From assembly GCA_018696595.1 (NCBI GenBank), contig JABHQW010000002.1, forward strand, positions 1-64,000: a stretch of 64,000 nucleotides of DNA. Direction: 5' to 3'. The position numbers and the translations under genes were made by a program. Position 1 is the stretch's first letter. Each line of letters opens with the position of its first letter. This stretch comes from Candidatus Woesearchaeota archaeon. Its GTDB lineage: Archaea > Nanobdellota > Nanobdellia > Woesearchaeales > GW2011-AR9. Positions 35,678-45,248 of this stretch are shown one piece after another. The notes under the pieces were generated by a model. The model did no database searches. It was not told where the DNA came from and saw only the letters and a program-made list of their open reading frames with translations.

Positions 35678-36658
35678 ATGAAACCAGATTTTAGGTATGA
35701 AAAAAGTAGGACTGAAAAAGGGCTAATTTGTGAGTCTTATCAATTAATTGATTTAGATGGGAACACCTTTGATCAAGAAAATAACCCAATAGTAATTATG
35801 CCTACGGGATTAGCTGTTAAACCTGGGGATATCGATAATGGCGATTATGTGGCAAAATCTATTTTACCAAATAAAGTTACAAATCCTTTCTTCAAAGGCA
35901 ATTATTTAGGGGACTTTCCTAGTCATCTAGCTGCTCGTCATGGTTTAGATGTTCGAGTACTTTATCAACCGGCAGTTTCTGGAAATGGACACAAAAGGGG
36001 AATGTATTCAGAAGAAACTAAACAATTAATGTTTGAAGAATTTTTGACTCTTGCTGAAGGTAGACCAATTTATCTTGTAAGTCATAGTTTATCTACAGAT
36101 TTACATACAGATATTTTAATGGGCGTTGATTATACAAAAAAGGATCGAGGGCAATTCTTGCCTGGGGCTTTATCTGGAATCATGACAACAGGAAAAGATT
36201 CTTTAACTGACAGGAAAGGTAAGTCTAGAAAGATAGTTGGAATACCTTGGTATTGGGTTTTCAAAACAGCAGAAGTTACATTACCTAGTTTTCCATGTGC
36301 ATTACCTATTTATCCTTTAACCGCTCAAGAATTACATGATGGGTTAGACCTCAAAAAAAAGAATGTTAATTGGGCAGCAGATAGATGGATTAATCCAGCA
36401 ACTGCTAGGGATGTAATGAAGATTGATAATATCAAGAAAACTGAAAGTTATTGTGGACAAGCGCCATTATCAATTATTACAACTGAAGACGCTATCTTTG
36501 ACCCTAAATTACAAGAAGAAGTAGCGAGGAACCTTGGTGCAATATCAAGTAATATTTCTGTGGGGCATCGATGGTTTACTGGTAAAGGTAGAAAAGGTGT
36601 TGCTAGCGATATCGCAGAACATTTGAAATGGTCTAAACCACTAGAATCTCGATTATAA
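35678..36658 (+). CDS. Alpha/beta-hydrolase-like protein
   Basis: The 326-residue protein has features of an alpha/beta hydrolase: a nucleophile elbow YLVSHSLSTDL (S-x-S-x-S instead of the common G-x-S-x-G), TTEDAIFDP that could carry the acid, and GHRWFTG that could carry the His. A long insertion lies between strand 6 and the acid. A TATA box (CATTTAAAAAC) is about 28 nt upstream of the ATG, so it is leaderless. The substrate cannot be guessed. Confidence 0.6.
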   Translation: MKPDFRYEKSRTEKGLICESYQLIDLDGNTFDQENNPIVIMPTGLAVKPGDIDNGDYVAKSILPNKVTNPFFKGNYLGDFPSHLAARHGLDVRVLYQPAVSGNGHKRGMYSEETKQLMFEEFLTLAEGRPIYLVSHSLSTDLHTDILMGVDYTKKDRGQFLPGALSGIMTTGKDSLTDRKGKSRKIVGIPWYWVFKTAEVTLPSFPCALPIYPLTAQELHDGLDLKKKNVNWAADRWINPATARDVMKIDNIKKTESYCGQAPLSIITTEDAIFDPKLQEEVARNLGAISSNISVGHRWFTGKGRKGVASDIAEHLKWSKPLESRL

Positions 36659-36674
36659 TTCTAACTTTTCTTAT

Positions 36675-36760
36675 AATTACAAAAGCACTACGCACGGCGC
36701 CCGAGATTTTGTCGTTACACTCCAAAATGCGCCTCCATTGGCGGTAGTGTCTTTGTAATT
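36675..36760. other. Intergenic structured element, family B copy 1
   Basis: AATTACAAA (36675-36683) and GCACTAC pair with GTAGTGT and TTTGTAATT (ending 36760), giving about 16 pairs. Inside, GGCGC (36696-36700) pairs with GCGCC (36729-36733), with a five-base 5' bulge, then ATTTTG (36706-36711) with CAAAAT (36723-36728). An ATTG follows the GCGCC strand. Copy 2 at 44845-44976 has the same GGCGC-bulge-ATTTT order but a different outer stem sequence that still pairs. There is no open frame. It lies between convergent-spaced genes upstream of rad50. Confidence 0.65.
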
Positions 36761-36821
36761 GATTGATTATAATTCTTCTAACACAATAATCTATATAAAG
36801 CATTTTCTTAACTATAATATT

Positions 36822-39230
36822 ATGCTTTTACAGAAATTGAGGTTGAAGAATGTTCGTTCTTACATGGATGAAACAATTAATTTTCAAGATGGTTCTACTT
36901 TACTTTCAGGTGATATTGGTTCTGGTAAATCTACAATTCTGTTAGCAATAGAATTTGCTCTATTTGGAACAAGTAGGCCAGATCTTCCAGGAGAGGCTTT
37001 ACTGAGAAAAGGTACTATTCTTGCTAGTGTTGAATTAACATTTACACTTAACGGGCAACAAATTATTATTAAAAGGAATTTGAAGAAAGAGAGAGATAAT
37101 ATCAAACAACTAGCTGGTCATTTGATTATAAACAATAGTAAAAGAGATTTAACTCCAGTTGAGTTGAAAGCAGAAATTATTTCTTTGCTAGGGTATCCTG
37201 AGGAGTTTGTTACAAAAAATAAGAATTATATTTTTCGTTATAGTATTTATACTCCACAAGAAGAAATGAAATTTATTTTACAAGATAATCCTGAAATAAG
37301 ATTAGATGTTCTAAGGAAGATCTTTAACATTGATAAATATAAGAATATTCGAGAGAATTTACAGTTATACTTGAAACAAACGAGAACAAATATCGCTGTA
37401 CTGAAGACGAAACTAGAAGATTTTGAAGCCGAGAAAGAAAAGTTAAACAATCTAACAAAAGATAAAGAGACACATAGCTTTGCTTTAGAACAGTTACGTC
37501 CAGAATTAATGAAACTAAGTAAAGATCTTAATTCTCAGAAAGATGAATTACAATTATTAGAAAAGCAGCAGCGACAGTTTATTGAGTTAAAGCAACAATA
37601 TCAAACAAATTTAACTTTAATTGTTGAGAAGGACAAACAGGTTCAACAGTTAAAGAATAAACAGGAACAACTTAATTTAGAAATCTCGGAATTAGCAATA
37701 CCCGAGGAAACTAATCTTGAGATTGTTCAATCTGAAATTAAAAGTTTAGAAGAACAAAAAAGAAACATTTTTACTAAAAAAAGTTCTTTACAAGAGAAAT
37801 TAACTTATCTGCAGGAGAATATCAATAAAAATCAGCAAGAGACTAGCCAGATTAAAGAAGGCCTTTCTCAATTAGAAGAAAAAGAAAAACTGAAACAACA
37901 ATTATTCTCTGAGATTGAACAAAAGGATTCTTTAAGGCAGAAGCAATTACAATTACAAGAATTATTTGAGAAGACTTCTCAATTAGTAACAAAGAATCAA
38001 ACTTTACTTAATCAGTCAAAAGAAATGAAAGAGAAGATTTCTTCTTTAGATAATTGTCCAACTTGTTTACAAACAGTTGCGGAGGGACATAAACAATCTA
38101 TTTTAAGTCAGGAAGAACAAAAAGTGAAACAGGCAGAAAATTTATTGTTTGAATTAAATAAAAAAAAGATACAAATCTATGAACAAAAAGAAACTAACCA
38201 AAATAAAATTGAAGAATTAATTCTTAAAGAAAATCAATTAACTCGAATCAGACTTGAATTATTACAACTAAATGAAAAAAAGGAAAGTTTATCTGGAAAA
38301 CAAGAGCAACTAAAATCTTGGGTGCAAGAGAACAATCAAATTATGCAACAATTACAACAGCTAGATCAAGAGAATGTTCTTTATGAAACTGAACAAAAGT
38401 TATTGGGTCACCGGAAAGTATTGGATTTGTTTAATCAAAAGAATCTTTTGGGTAAGAATTTTCTGGAAGTTAATGAACAATTGAAATTTGCTCAAGAGAA
38501 GGTTAATTTCTTACATCAAAACAATCATGAGGCAGAAACAGTGCTTAGTAATCGGAAAGATTTGACTGCAGTAATTGAAGAAAAGAAAGCCCTGTTTGAT
38601 GGTTTTTTAGAAGAAGAGAAGAAGTTGTCAGTTAAACAAGCAGAATTACAAACTAATTTGAATAATACTTTGCGTTTGGAGAAAGAACTGCAAATAAAAG
38701 TTGACGATTTGAAAGATAAGAAGAATCAATTAACTCGTTTGAAAGAACTTTATCATTGGTTAGAACAGCATTTCTCTAAGTTGACTTACACGATTGAAAA
38801 ACAGGTAATGTTAAACATTCATCATTTGTTTGATCAATTATTTCAAGAATGGTTCTCGATGCTGATTGATGATGAAAATATTTATTCTCGGTTAGATGAT
38901 TCTTTTACACCAGTGATTGAACAGAACGGTTATGAGATCTCTTTTGGCAATTTATCTGGTGGTGAAAAGACTTCTGCGGCACTTGCTTATCGTTTGGCTT
39001 TGAATAAGGTGATTAACGATGTAATTCAAGAGATTAAAACTAAAGATATTATTATTTTAGATGAACCCACAGATGGCTTTTCTTCTGAACAGTTAGATAA
39101 AGTTCGAGATGTTTTAGAAAGATTGAATCTTAAGCAGACAATAATTGTTTCTCACGAAACTAAGATTGAAAGTTTTGTTGAGAATGTTGTTAGAGTTTCT
39201 AAAAGTGGGCATGAAAGTAAAGTTGTTTGA
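36822..39230 (+). CDS. rad50: Rad50/SbcC-type ATPase
   Basis: The start at 36822 (MLLQKLRLKNVRSY) lies 22-30 nt after a TATA box (CTATATAAAG), so it is leaderless; a longer frame adds a spurious N-terminus. The 802-residue protein has Walker A GDIGSGKST (30-38), a long coiled coil broken by the zinc hook NCPTC (Cys412, Cys415), the signature NLSGGEK (about 710-716) and Walker B IIILDEPTDG (Asp747, Glu748). Rad50 works with Mre11 nuclease on DNA double-strand ends. No mre11 gene adjoins it here. Confidence 0.95.
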   Translation: MLLQKLRLKNVRSYMDETINFQDGSTLLSGDIGSGKSTILLAIEFALFGTSRPDLPGEALLRKGTILASVELTFTLNGQQIIIKRNLKKERDNIKQLAGHLIINNSKRDLTPVELKAEIISLLGYPEEFVTKNKNYIFRYSIYTPQEEMKFILQDNPEIRLDVLRKIFNIDKYKNIRENLQLYLKQTRTNIAVLKTKLEDFEAEKEKLNNLTKDKETHSFALEQLRPELMKLSKDLNSQKDELQLLEKQQRQFIELKQQYQTNLTLIVEKDKQVQQLKNKQEQLNLEISELAIPEETNLEIVQSEIKSLEEQKRNIFTKKSSLQEKLTYLQENINKNQQETSQIKEGLSQLEEKEKLKQQLFSEIEQKDSLRQKQLQLQELFEKTSQLVTKNQTLLNQSKEMKEKISSLDNCPTCLQTVAEGHKQSILSQEEQKVKQAENLLFELNKKKIQIYEQKETNQNKIEELILKENQLTRIRLELLQLNEKKESLSGKQEQLKSWVQENNQIMQQLQQLDQENVLYETEQKLLGHRKVLDLFNQKNLLGKNFLEVNEQLKFAQEKVNFLHQNNHEAETVLSNRKDLTAVIEEKKALFDGFLEEEKKLSVKQAELQTNLNNTLRLEKELQIKVDDLKDKKNQLTRLKELYHWLEQHFSKLTYTIEKQVMLNIHHLFDQLFQEWFSMLIDDENIYSRLDDSFTPVIEQNGYEISFGNLSGGEKTSAALAYRLALNKVINDVIQEIKTKDIIILDEPTDGFSSEQLDKVRDVLERLNLKQTIIVSHETKIESFVENVVRVSKSGHESKVV

Positions 39231-39291
39231 GAAAAAGAATTAAATGTTGCAACAAGAGCTTATTATGAAGATATGACAATAGAATTATGAT

Positions 39292-40851
39292 TTATCTTTG
39301 TGGTGGTCGCCAATTCGCTGCGTGTCTTGCAACTGCTCCTCTATGTGATCTATGTAAGTGGACAGCTGCTACATAAGGTTCTCCTCTAAAATATTTTAAT
39401 GCATGCGTTAAACCATTAAATTCGGGAGTACATCTTGGGTTGTCAATTTGTCCATATGGGTCTCCACAAATTATTATTTTTGTTCCACTATCTTGCCTTG
39501 AGGTAATTGTTTGCACCACATCTGGAAGATAATTTTGAACTTCGTCAAACACTAAAACCGTATTTTTCAAGGATCTTCCTCTCATAACGCCACTATGAGT
39601 TAATTCAATTGCTTCTCTATGGGCCGGGAGGTAAGCTTTTTTTCCTTTATTTTTGAAATAAAGATTTTCTGTTCTTGTTATGCCAAAGTCCCCAGGGAAT
39701 TTTGGATGTAAAAACATTTCTAAAAATGGAAAGGATTTCCCCATGGTTGTCATAGAATGTGCATCGTCATATGGTTTCAAGTGATCTTTAAGTTTAGCGT
39801 GCATTGCTCCAGGAAGAAATCCAATGTTTTCTCCTCCAACGGCACTTAATGATTTAAGTAAAATCATTCTTTCATATAATCCTTTATTTTTCCCAGGATT
39901 AGGATAACCTCTAAGTCTCTTTTCTTCTTCTGGATAAGATGATATCTGGTCTGCTGCTGCTGCATAACTTAGAATTGTTTTTCCACTACCTGCTCCCCCA
40001 GTAATAAAAGCAAGTTGGATGTTTGGATTTAAAAGTACATGTTGCATTGCTAAATATTGTTCAACATCTAATGCTTCAATTCCTAATACTCTTTTCATCT
40101 TAGATTTTCCAATGTTCAATTCAAAATTGCTGGGGATGTCAAGTAATTCTAATCTCGGAGAATTAACACTAGTAACTGCATTCCCATCTCTATTCCATAC
40201 TAAATCTCCTGTGACTTGTGCATAACGCCTATTTTTACCACCAATAAATTCTACAAATTGATTTTGATATAATTTTGATCCTTGTAATTCACAAGCTATT
40301 TCTAGGCTCATTGGATTACCTCCCATTCCAAATATTTCTGCAGATAATTCATCAGAAGCTGTAGCAATCCATTCTTCTGCTATCTCTGGTCCAATAACCA
40401 AAAATAGTGGCTTTTCAATTTTAATTCCTCTACTTTCATATTTAATCTGTAAATCGGCTTCTCCTGTTAGTAATGTTGGTCTTCCAGATTCTGATTTAAA
40501 GACTTTAGAAATTTTTTCTTCTAAGGTAGTCATTGAAAACCTACTTTTGTCACAGATGGGTTTATCTACTAAAGCAATGTCTAATCCTTCGCTTGCATGA
40601 TAAAGTGCCACGCCATCTTCTGTTGGGATTCTTTCTGATCTTCTTTGAATTCTTCTGATTTTATTTACAAATTTGTCAGCATCTCCTCCACGGCCGTTTT
40701 TTGCTTGGGAATGTAAATGATTAATAAATGGTAATGGGATCACTACTAAATTTTTATGGTCCTCTTTGGTTAATTCTTCTAATATTGTAGAACCTGCTTC
40801 TTCGTACACATCAGTAAAAGGTACAAAAACTTCATGATATCTCTCTGCCAT
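39292..40851 (-). CDS. PhoH-family ATPase with N-terminal PIN-like domain
   Basis: The 519-residue protein has a C-terminal PhoH NTPase: a Q-x4-L lead-in (VEQYLAMQHVLLNP), Walker A FITGGAGSGKTILS, Walker B VLVFDEVQNY, and IIICGDPYGQIDNP with HRSHRG. The N-terminal 170 residues occupy the place of the PIN nuclease domain of PhoH2/YlaK proteins (NLVVIPLPFINHLHSQAKN), although I cannot pick out the usual acidic residues with certainty. PhoH2 proteins are proposed RNA helicase-RNases. A gene of unknown function lies 5 nt upstream in the same operon. Confidence 0.82.
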   Translation of the reverse strand: MAERYHEVFVPFTDVYEEAGSTILEELTKEDHKNLVVIPLPFINHLHSQAKNGRGGDADKFVNKIRRIQRRSERIPTEDGVALYHASEGLDIALVDKPICDKSRFSMTTLEEKISKVFKSESGRPTLLTGEADLQIKYESRGIKIEKPLFLVIGPEIAEEWIATASDELSAEIFGMGGNPMSLEIACELQGSKLYQNQFVEFIGGKNRRYAQVTGDLVWNRDGNAVTSVNSPRLELLDIPSNFELNIGKSKMKRVLGIEALDVEQYLAMQHVLLNPNIQLAFITGGAGSGKTILSYAAAADQISSYPEEEKRLRGYPNPGKNKGLYERMILLKSLSAVGGENIGFLPGAMHAKLKDHLKPYDDAHSMTTMGKSFPFLEMFLHPKFPGDFGITRTENLYFKNKGKKAYLPAHREAIELTHSGVMRGRSLKNTVLVFDEVQNYLPDVVQTITSRQDSGTKIIICGDPYGQIDNPRCTPEFNGLTHALKYFRGEPYVAAVHLHRSHRGAVARHAANWRPPQR

Positions 40852-40856
40852 CTATC

Positions 40857-41378
40857 TCACTTTGTCAAGGCTCTTTCCAGCTGCCCATAATTCTGATTCA
40901 AAGCATCTATGGTTCTTATCCTTGCTTTATCTTCCATCACCCAATGATATAATTGTGATCCTTGCCTTTTTAATCTGTCTGAAAAATCTTTTCTATGACC
41001 TCTAGTTAATTTTTCTACTAACTTAGATAATAAACCACTAGGTATTGTTGTATCTGGAACAACCCCCTCTTCTACTGCCTGTTGAATATAATCACTCAAA
41101 ACTGGGTTAACTTGTCCCTTTAATTCACACAAGTGACTGTAGGGGTCAGAACTATTACATGCCATTATAGAATTCTCTAATTCTTCATAAGTAGACCGAA
41201 GTTCTTCTAATTCTCTCTCTCTACCTAATTGTTTTGTTTGAGGTTGAAAAGATATTAATCCTTTTACCACAGAATAAGCAACAATTTGTGACAAATCTCT
41301 TTCGTTATCTACATGTGTAGATAATTGTCTAAACAAATGGTAAAATTGCCTATTAGAACTCTTTGTGGGGTTCGTCAT
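40857..41378 (-). CDS. Hypothetical protein upstream of the PhoH gene
   Basis: A 173-residue, helical, hydrophilic protein with two Cys and no membrane segment. The first half includes a coiled coil (RERELEELRSTYEELENSI). The second is basic (SKLVEKLTRGHRKDFSDRL). I recognise no family. Five nucleotides separate it from the PhoH-type gene, so they are translated from one message and may act together, as a VapB-like partner would with PIN-PhoH. That last point is speculation. Confidence 0.6.
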   Translation of the reverse strand: MTNPTKSSNRQFYHLFRQLSTHVDNERDLSQIVAYSVVKGLISFQPQTKQLGRERELEELRSTYEELENSIMACNSSDPYSHLCELKGQVNPVLSDYIQQAVEEGVVPDTTIPSGLLSKLVEKLTRGHRKDFSDRLKRQGSQLYHWVMEDKARIRTIDALNQNYGQLERALTK

Positions 41379-41427
41379 GAATTATTAGAACAGCAATTTA
41401 AATATAAATACTTCTGTCCTCAAAACT

Positions 41428-42252
41428 TCACTTCACAACACTTTCTAAGGCTTTAATACCAACTTCTAACTGTTTATCACTTGGTTCTTTAGTAGTGATT
41501 CTTTGCAACCATAATCCTGGGGCAATGAAAATTTTTATCAAGAAATTATTTTTGTACTTGCCACTTAATTTAATAAATTCATAACTAATTCCCGCAATTA
41601 TTGGTAATAATAAAATCCTGCCAATAAATTTGATCCATAATGGCCCTCTGATTAGGGTAAATAAAACTACAGATAAAATTAATACTACAAATAAGAATGA
41701 AGTTCCGCATCTTGGATGGAATCGTGAATACTTTTTAACATTGTGAACATTTAAATCTTCTTTAGCTTCATAACAAGCAATGCACTTGTGTTCTGCTCCA
41801 TGATATCGAAATAATGTTTTTACATCTTTCATCATTGAGATTACAGTTAAATAACCTAAGAATAGGACAATTCTAATAACGCCATCAAGAACATCAAACC
41901 AAACCCCATCTGAATGGATCCAATTTGCTGCAAAGAAAGGTAATGCTACAAAAATTAGGATTGCAAATAACATTGAAAATGTAATTGTGCCAATAATTTC
42001 TTTTTTAGTAAGTTTTTCTTCAACTTCTAATTGTTGGTTACTGCTCCAGATTAAGGCTTTAATGCCATCATAAAGAGTGTATCCTAATCCAACAATTCCT
42101 CTGATGAACGGTTTTTGAAAGAATTTTGGGAACTTGCTGCTTTCTTCTTTCTTAATTTTGATGTTGCCTTCTTTTGTTCTTACAGCTACTGCGAACTTAC
42201 TTTTGTTACGCATCATAACTCCTTCAATTACTGCTTGGCCCCCTACATCCAT
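41428..42252 (-). CDS. DUF1385 (YqhQ-like) membrane protein
   Basis: The 274-residue protein starts MDVGGQAVIEGVMMRNK, the DUF1385 hallmark, and continues with FIRGIVGLGYTLYDGIKAL, several membrane segments (about 88-110, 125-145, 195-235) and the conserved FRYHGAEHKCIACYEAKEDL and SRFHPRCGTSFLF. The family is widespread, polytopic and of unknown function. The His/Cys pattern suggests metal binding. It lies downstream of PolB on the same strand with a 54-nt gap. Confidence 0.9.
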   Translation of the reverse strand: MDVGGQAVIEGVMMRNKSKFAVAVRTKEGNIKIKKEESSKFPKFFQKPFIRGIVGLGYTLYDGIKALIWSSNQQLEVEEKLTKKEIIGTITFSMLFAILIFVALPFFAANWIHSDGVWFDVLDGVIRIVLFLGYLTVISMMKDVKTLFRYHGAEHKCIACYEAKEDLNVHNVKKYSRFHPRCGTSFLFVVLILSVVLFTLIRGPLWIKFIGRILLLPIIAGISYEFIKLSGKYKNNFLIKIFIAPGLWLQRITTKEPSDKQLEVGIKALESVVK

Positions 42253-42306
42253 AGAATTATAAGAGTTATTAGAATATATAAATGTATTGGAGAAGAGGGG
42301 AAAATA

Positions 42307-44775
42307 CTAAAAGAAACCGCCTAACCCTTGCTGAGAACTATCAGAAGAGAATTCTTCCTCACTGATTCCTAAAACTAAGAAAATGCTATTTACAGCAGGA
42401 ATTAATTGATTATTCAGATAATAATCAGCATCATAATCTCCTTCAGAAACTTCCTCTAACAACCTGGCTCTTTCTCGAACTAATCCAGTGCCTTTGGCAA
42501 TAATATATTCAACAACCATTCCGGGAGAAACTTTAACGCCTTGCTCTAACAATCTTAATGCTACTGCAACATGCGGCCCAATAGAAATATAGTTTTGCAA
42601 TTCTTTAGTAATCTGAGTTTTAATAATTAATTTCTTTTTTTTAATCTCACCATTCCTCAATTTCTCAACAACTTCTTTAACATATTCAAGGGCTTCATCT
42701 TTTTTATCATTAAGAACTAACTCCAAAACTTTCTCTTGTAATTCTTTGGCAAGCAAGGACCAGTTTCTTCTTACCATTTCAAACCCAGTAATTTTCATTT
42801 TACCTTCATCTGATAATAAAGCATACTTTTTCTTTGCCCCTTTATCGGACCCTTTAATTGCAACAAAGATTCCTTTTGGATAATGTCCTTCATACTCTAA
42901 TTCCATATGTCCCGGCAGATCAAAATTAATTTCGTTCATGAATGTCATTGCTTCATCTTTAATTTTATCTCCAAGAAGCAAGAAACAAGAATCTGTGTCT
43001 GCATAAATTACTTCAAAACCTTTTTCTTTAGCTTTTTCAATTGTTCTTTTAATATAATCTCGAGCGTAAGCGGTTGTTGATCGAGCACATTCAATACAGT
43101 ACCAGCGAGCACCAAAGAAACCTAAATATCCGTAAAATGAATTGGCAAGAGTTTTCAATGCGTAAGATCGGGCATCTAAAATACTAGTACTTTCTCCTTT
43201 TTCTTTTGTTTTTTTAATCAATCTTTTCAAATCAACTCTTCTTAAAACTAATCTTTCTAAAACTTTAGATAAAAATGATTTTTTATTTGTACAGAACCAA
43301 TATTCTTCTTGTTCAGGAACTTTAGCTTTTTCTTTACAACAATCACAGGCTAAACTTTCTGGTCCGATATTGTGGGCAGTAATAATTGTTGGATAAAGTG
43401 AACGGAAATCAAAGATCATTATGTCATCATATAATCCCGGAGTGGGTTCATAAACAAATGCACCTTGGAAGGTTTCTTCATTTCTTTGTTCGATCTCGCT
43501 TCTTCCTGGCTTATTGGGGGCTAAAACATTATCTTCAATTGCTCTTTTTAGAATATAATTCTCTACTAATCTGCTAAATCGCATTCTAGTTATATCAAAT
43601 AGTGGTAAGCCAATAATTTTAGCAAACTCAATCATATCAAACATTAATTTTTGACATAACTGTAATGCCAAGTATGCGTCCTGCAAATTATATTCACAGA
43701 ATTCTTCTAACTGTTCTGGGTTATTATCCCAGGCATTGGCAAGATCGGAAATGTCTACATCATGCTTCTGGTGATTTAATAATTCTTTAGAAACAGAGTC
43801 TAAAGAAAAACTTTCTGTTTTAAGATTTTTACCAAAAATATAACGGATGAACTTGAAAATATCTATATGTAAAATTCCATTGATTTTACTTTTTCCTTCT
43901 CTGAAGTCTGTTTTACTTCCAGCACTAAGTTCTGAATAATCTAAGCCGATATCTAATTTAACTTTGTATTTGTCTGCTCTTGTTTTAATATAAGGGAAGT
44001 CAAAACCATCTGAGAAATATCCTGTTAATATGTCCGGTTTGTAATCAAGAATAACTTCTCGAAATCTTTTTAACAATTCAACTTCATCACTAACAACTTC
44101 AAGATAATCTAACTTATTCTCAAATCTTTTCCAAGTTAAGACTTTTTTGAACGGTTTATTATCTTCATCAATTCCATAAAAGCCGATCATCAAGATTGGA
44201 TCCTTTTCTGGGTTGATTGATTTCTGTTTAGCGTATGTTTCAATATCTATTGATAAAATTTTTAACTTCTTTACAGATTCTTTACTAAGCGGTTCAACAT
44301 TTTCTGCCAAAAAGATTGGGACTCTCGTTTTCTTATCCTCAACAAAATCTCCTTCTACTTTAACTAAAGTCATTGGCGAGATCCTTTTATCTCGCAGATA
44401 GCGATGAATGTAAAAGATATCTTTTTCATAACAATCCAGGCCCCAAGAAGAAACTTCTTTACTAATAATTGAAACTGCTTTTGGTTGGTTAACATAAATC
44501 TTCCAGAAATCACTTTTCTTGCCTAACAGTTCTTTTTCTATTGATTCCCATTTGATTACTTTTGCTGGTTCGGAATTCGTTGGAAGCTCTAATGATTTTA
44601 ATCTTTTTTTCAATTGTTCTAAATGGATGTTATGGACTTTAGCGTAGAAATAAGGTAAATAATGTTGAATCACGCAAACTTTTGTATTATCTTCTAGCTT
44701 ACCATACATGTAAACGTAAGGTTGGCCTTCTCTAACTTTGTACTCAAATTCTAACGGGAAGAAGTGTATTTCCAT
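42307..44775 (-). CDS. polB: Family-B DNA polymerase (PolB)
   Basis: The 822-residue replicative-type polymerase has the 3'-5' exonuclease (Exo I LSIDIET, 177-180; Exo II GYFSDGFDF; Exo III YNLQDAY) and the polymerase motifs A DFRSLYPTII (456-465), B (KTLANSFYGYLG) and C YADTDS (591-596). The last eight residues QQGLGGFF form a perfect PCNA-binding PIP box. The usual Asn of Exo II is Phe254, with Asp259 kept. A TATA box (TTTATAAATC on the minus strand) lies about 33 nt upstream. Confidence 0.97.
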   Translation of the reverse strand: MEIHFFPLEFEYKVREGQPYVYMYGKLEDNTKVCVIQHYLPYFYAKVHNIHLEQLKKRLKSLELPTNSEPAKVIKWESIEKELLGKKSDFWKIYVNQPKAVSIISKEVSSWGLDCYEKDIFYIHRYLRDKRISPMTLVKVEGDFVEDKKTRVPIFLAENVEPLSKESVKKLKILSIDIETYAKQKSINPEKDPILMIGFYGIDEDNKPFKKVLTWKRFENKLDYLEVVSDEVELLKRFREVILDYKPDILTGYFSDGFDFPYIKTRADKYKVKLDIGLDYSELSAGSKTDFREGKSKINGILHIDIFKFIRYIFGKNLKTESFSLDSVSKELLNHQKHDVDISDLANAWDNNPEQLEEFCEYNLQDAYLALQLCQKLMFDMIEFAKIIGLPLFDITRMRFSRLVENYILKRAIEDNVLAPNKPGRSEIEQRNEETFQGAFVYEPTPGLYDDIMIFDFRSLYPTIITAHNIGPESLACDCCKEKAKVPEQEEYWFCTNKKSFLSKVLERLVLRRVDLKRLIKKTKEKGESTSILDARSYALKTLANSFYGYLGFFGARWYCIECARSTTAYARDYIKRTIEKAKEKGFEVIYADTDSCFLLLGDKIKDEAMTFMNEINFDLPGHMELEYEGHYPKGIFVAIKGSDKGAKKKYALLSDEGKMKITGFEMVRRNWSLLAKELQEKVLELVLNDKKDEALEYVKEVVEKLRNGEIKKKKLIIKTQITKELQNYISIGPHVAVALRLLEQGVKVSPGMVVEYIIAKGTGLVRERARLLEEVSEGDYDADYYLNNQLIPAVNSIFLVLGISEEEFSSDSSQQGLGGFF

Positions 44776-44844
44776 TATTGTTTTCAGGGGGAAGTTGATT
44801 TATAAACATTGTGAAGAAAATGGCAATGTTTTGAATAAGGAACA

Positions 44845-44976
44845 TTTGTATACTGCGTGCCGGCGCGTGGATTTTTGGAGTAGCGCTAAAGGAGGCACAT
44901 TTTACGAATCTTATGAGTAAAATCTAGGGTGCCGTGCCCTACTCCAAAAATGCGCCTATTGCAGGCAGTATACAAA
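44845..44976. other. Intergenic structured element, family B copy 2
   Basis: A 132-nt near-perfect hairpin. TTTGTATACTGC (44845-44856) pairs with GCAGTATACAAA (44965-44976). GGCGC (44862-44866) pairs with GCGCC (44952-44956). After a short bulge, ATTTTTGGAGTAG (44871-44883) pairs with CTACTCCAAAAAT (44939-44951). GGCAC pairs with GTGCC, and the tip is ATTTTAC/GTAAAAT (44899-44905 with 44917-44923). The core order GGCGC-bulge-ATTTT and the ATTG after GCGCC match copy 1 at 36675. No coding frame. It lies between polB and a small gene on the other strand. Confidence 0.7.
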
Positions 44977-45038
44977 ATAGTGTTATTCTAAACAAAGACA
45001 AAGAAAAATTTAAATAAATCAACTTCTTACCTATTGGA

Positions 45039-45221
45039 GTGGGTGGTAAAACTAAAAAGAGGATTGATACTAGAAACAATAAACGTCTAGATGTGTTTCT
45101 CTCGGATTTGCAAATTGAACAAGAAAAGAAAGAACAGATTATTAATTATGTTGAAGATTTGACTCAGGGAGTTATTAGTAAAAGAAAACAGCCCACGTTG
45201 AGATTAAACAAACCTAAATGA
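45039..45221 (+). CDS. Hypothetical small basic protein (60 aa)
   Basis: The start is a GTG about 28 nt after a TATA-like ATTTAAATAA. The product is highly charged and basic (MGGKTKKRIDTRNNKRLDVF ... KRKQPTLRLNKPK), probably helical, with a tail rich in Lys and Arg that suggests nucleic-acid or ribosome binding. I recognise no family. It ends 27 nt before the converging HIT-family gene. Confidence 0.5.
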   Translation: MGGKTKKRIDTRNNKRLDVFLSDLQIEQEKKEQIINYVEDLTQGVISKRKQPTLRLNKPK

Positions 45222-45248
45222 TGCAGATAGAAATTCTACTTAAGAAGT

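Noticed and set aside
36675-36760. Simple transposon/MITE explanation for element B
   Set aside because: No clear target-site duplication and no transposase; the outer arms differ between copies while still pairing, unlike conserved transposon ends. It is not fully excluded.
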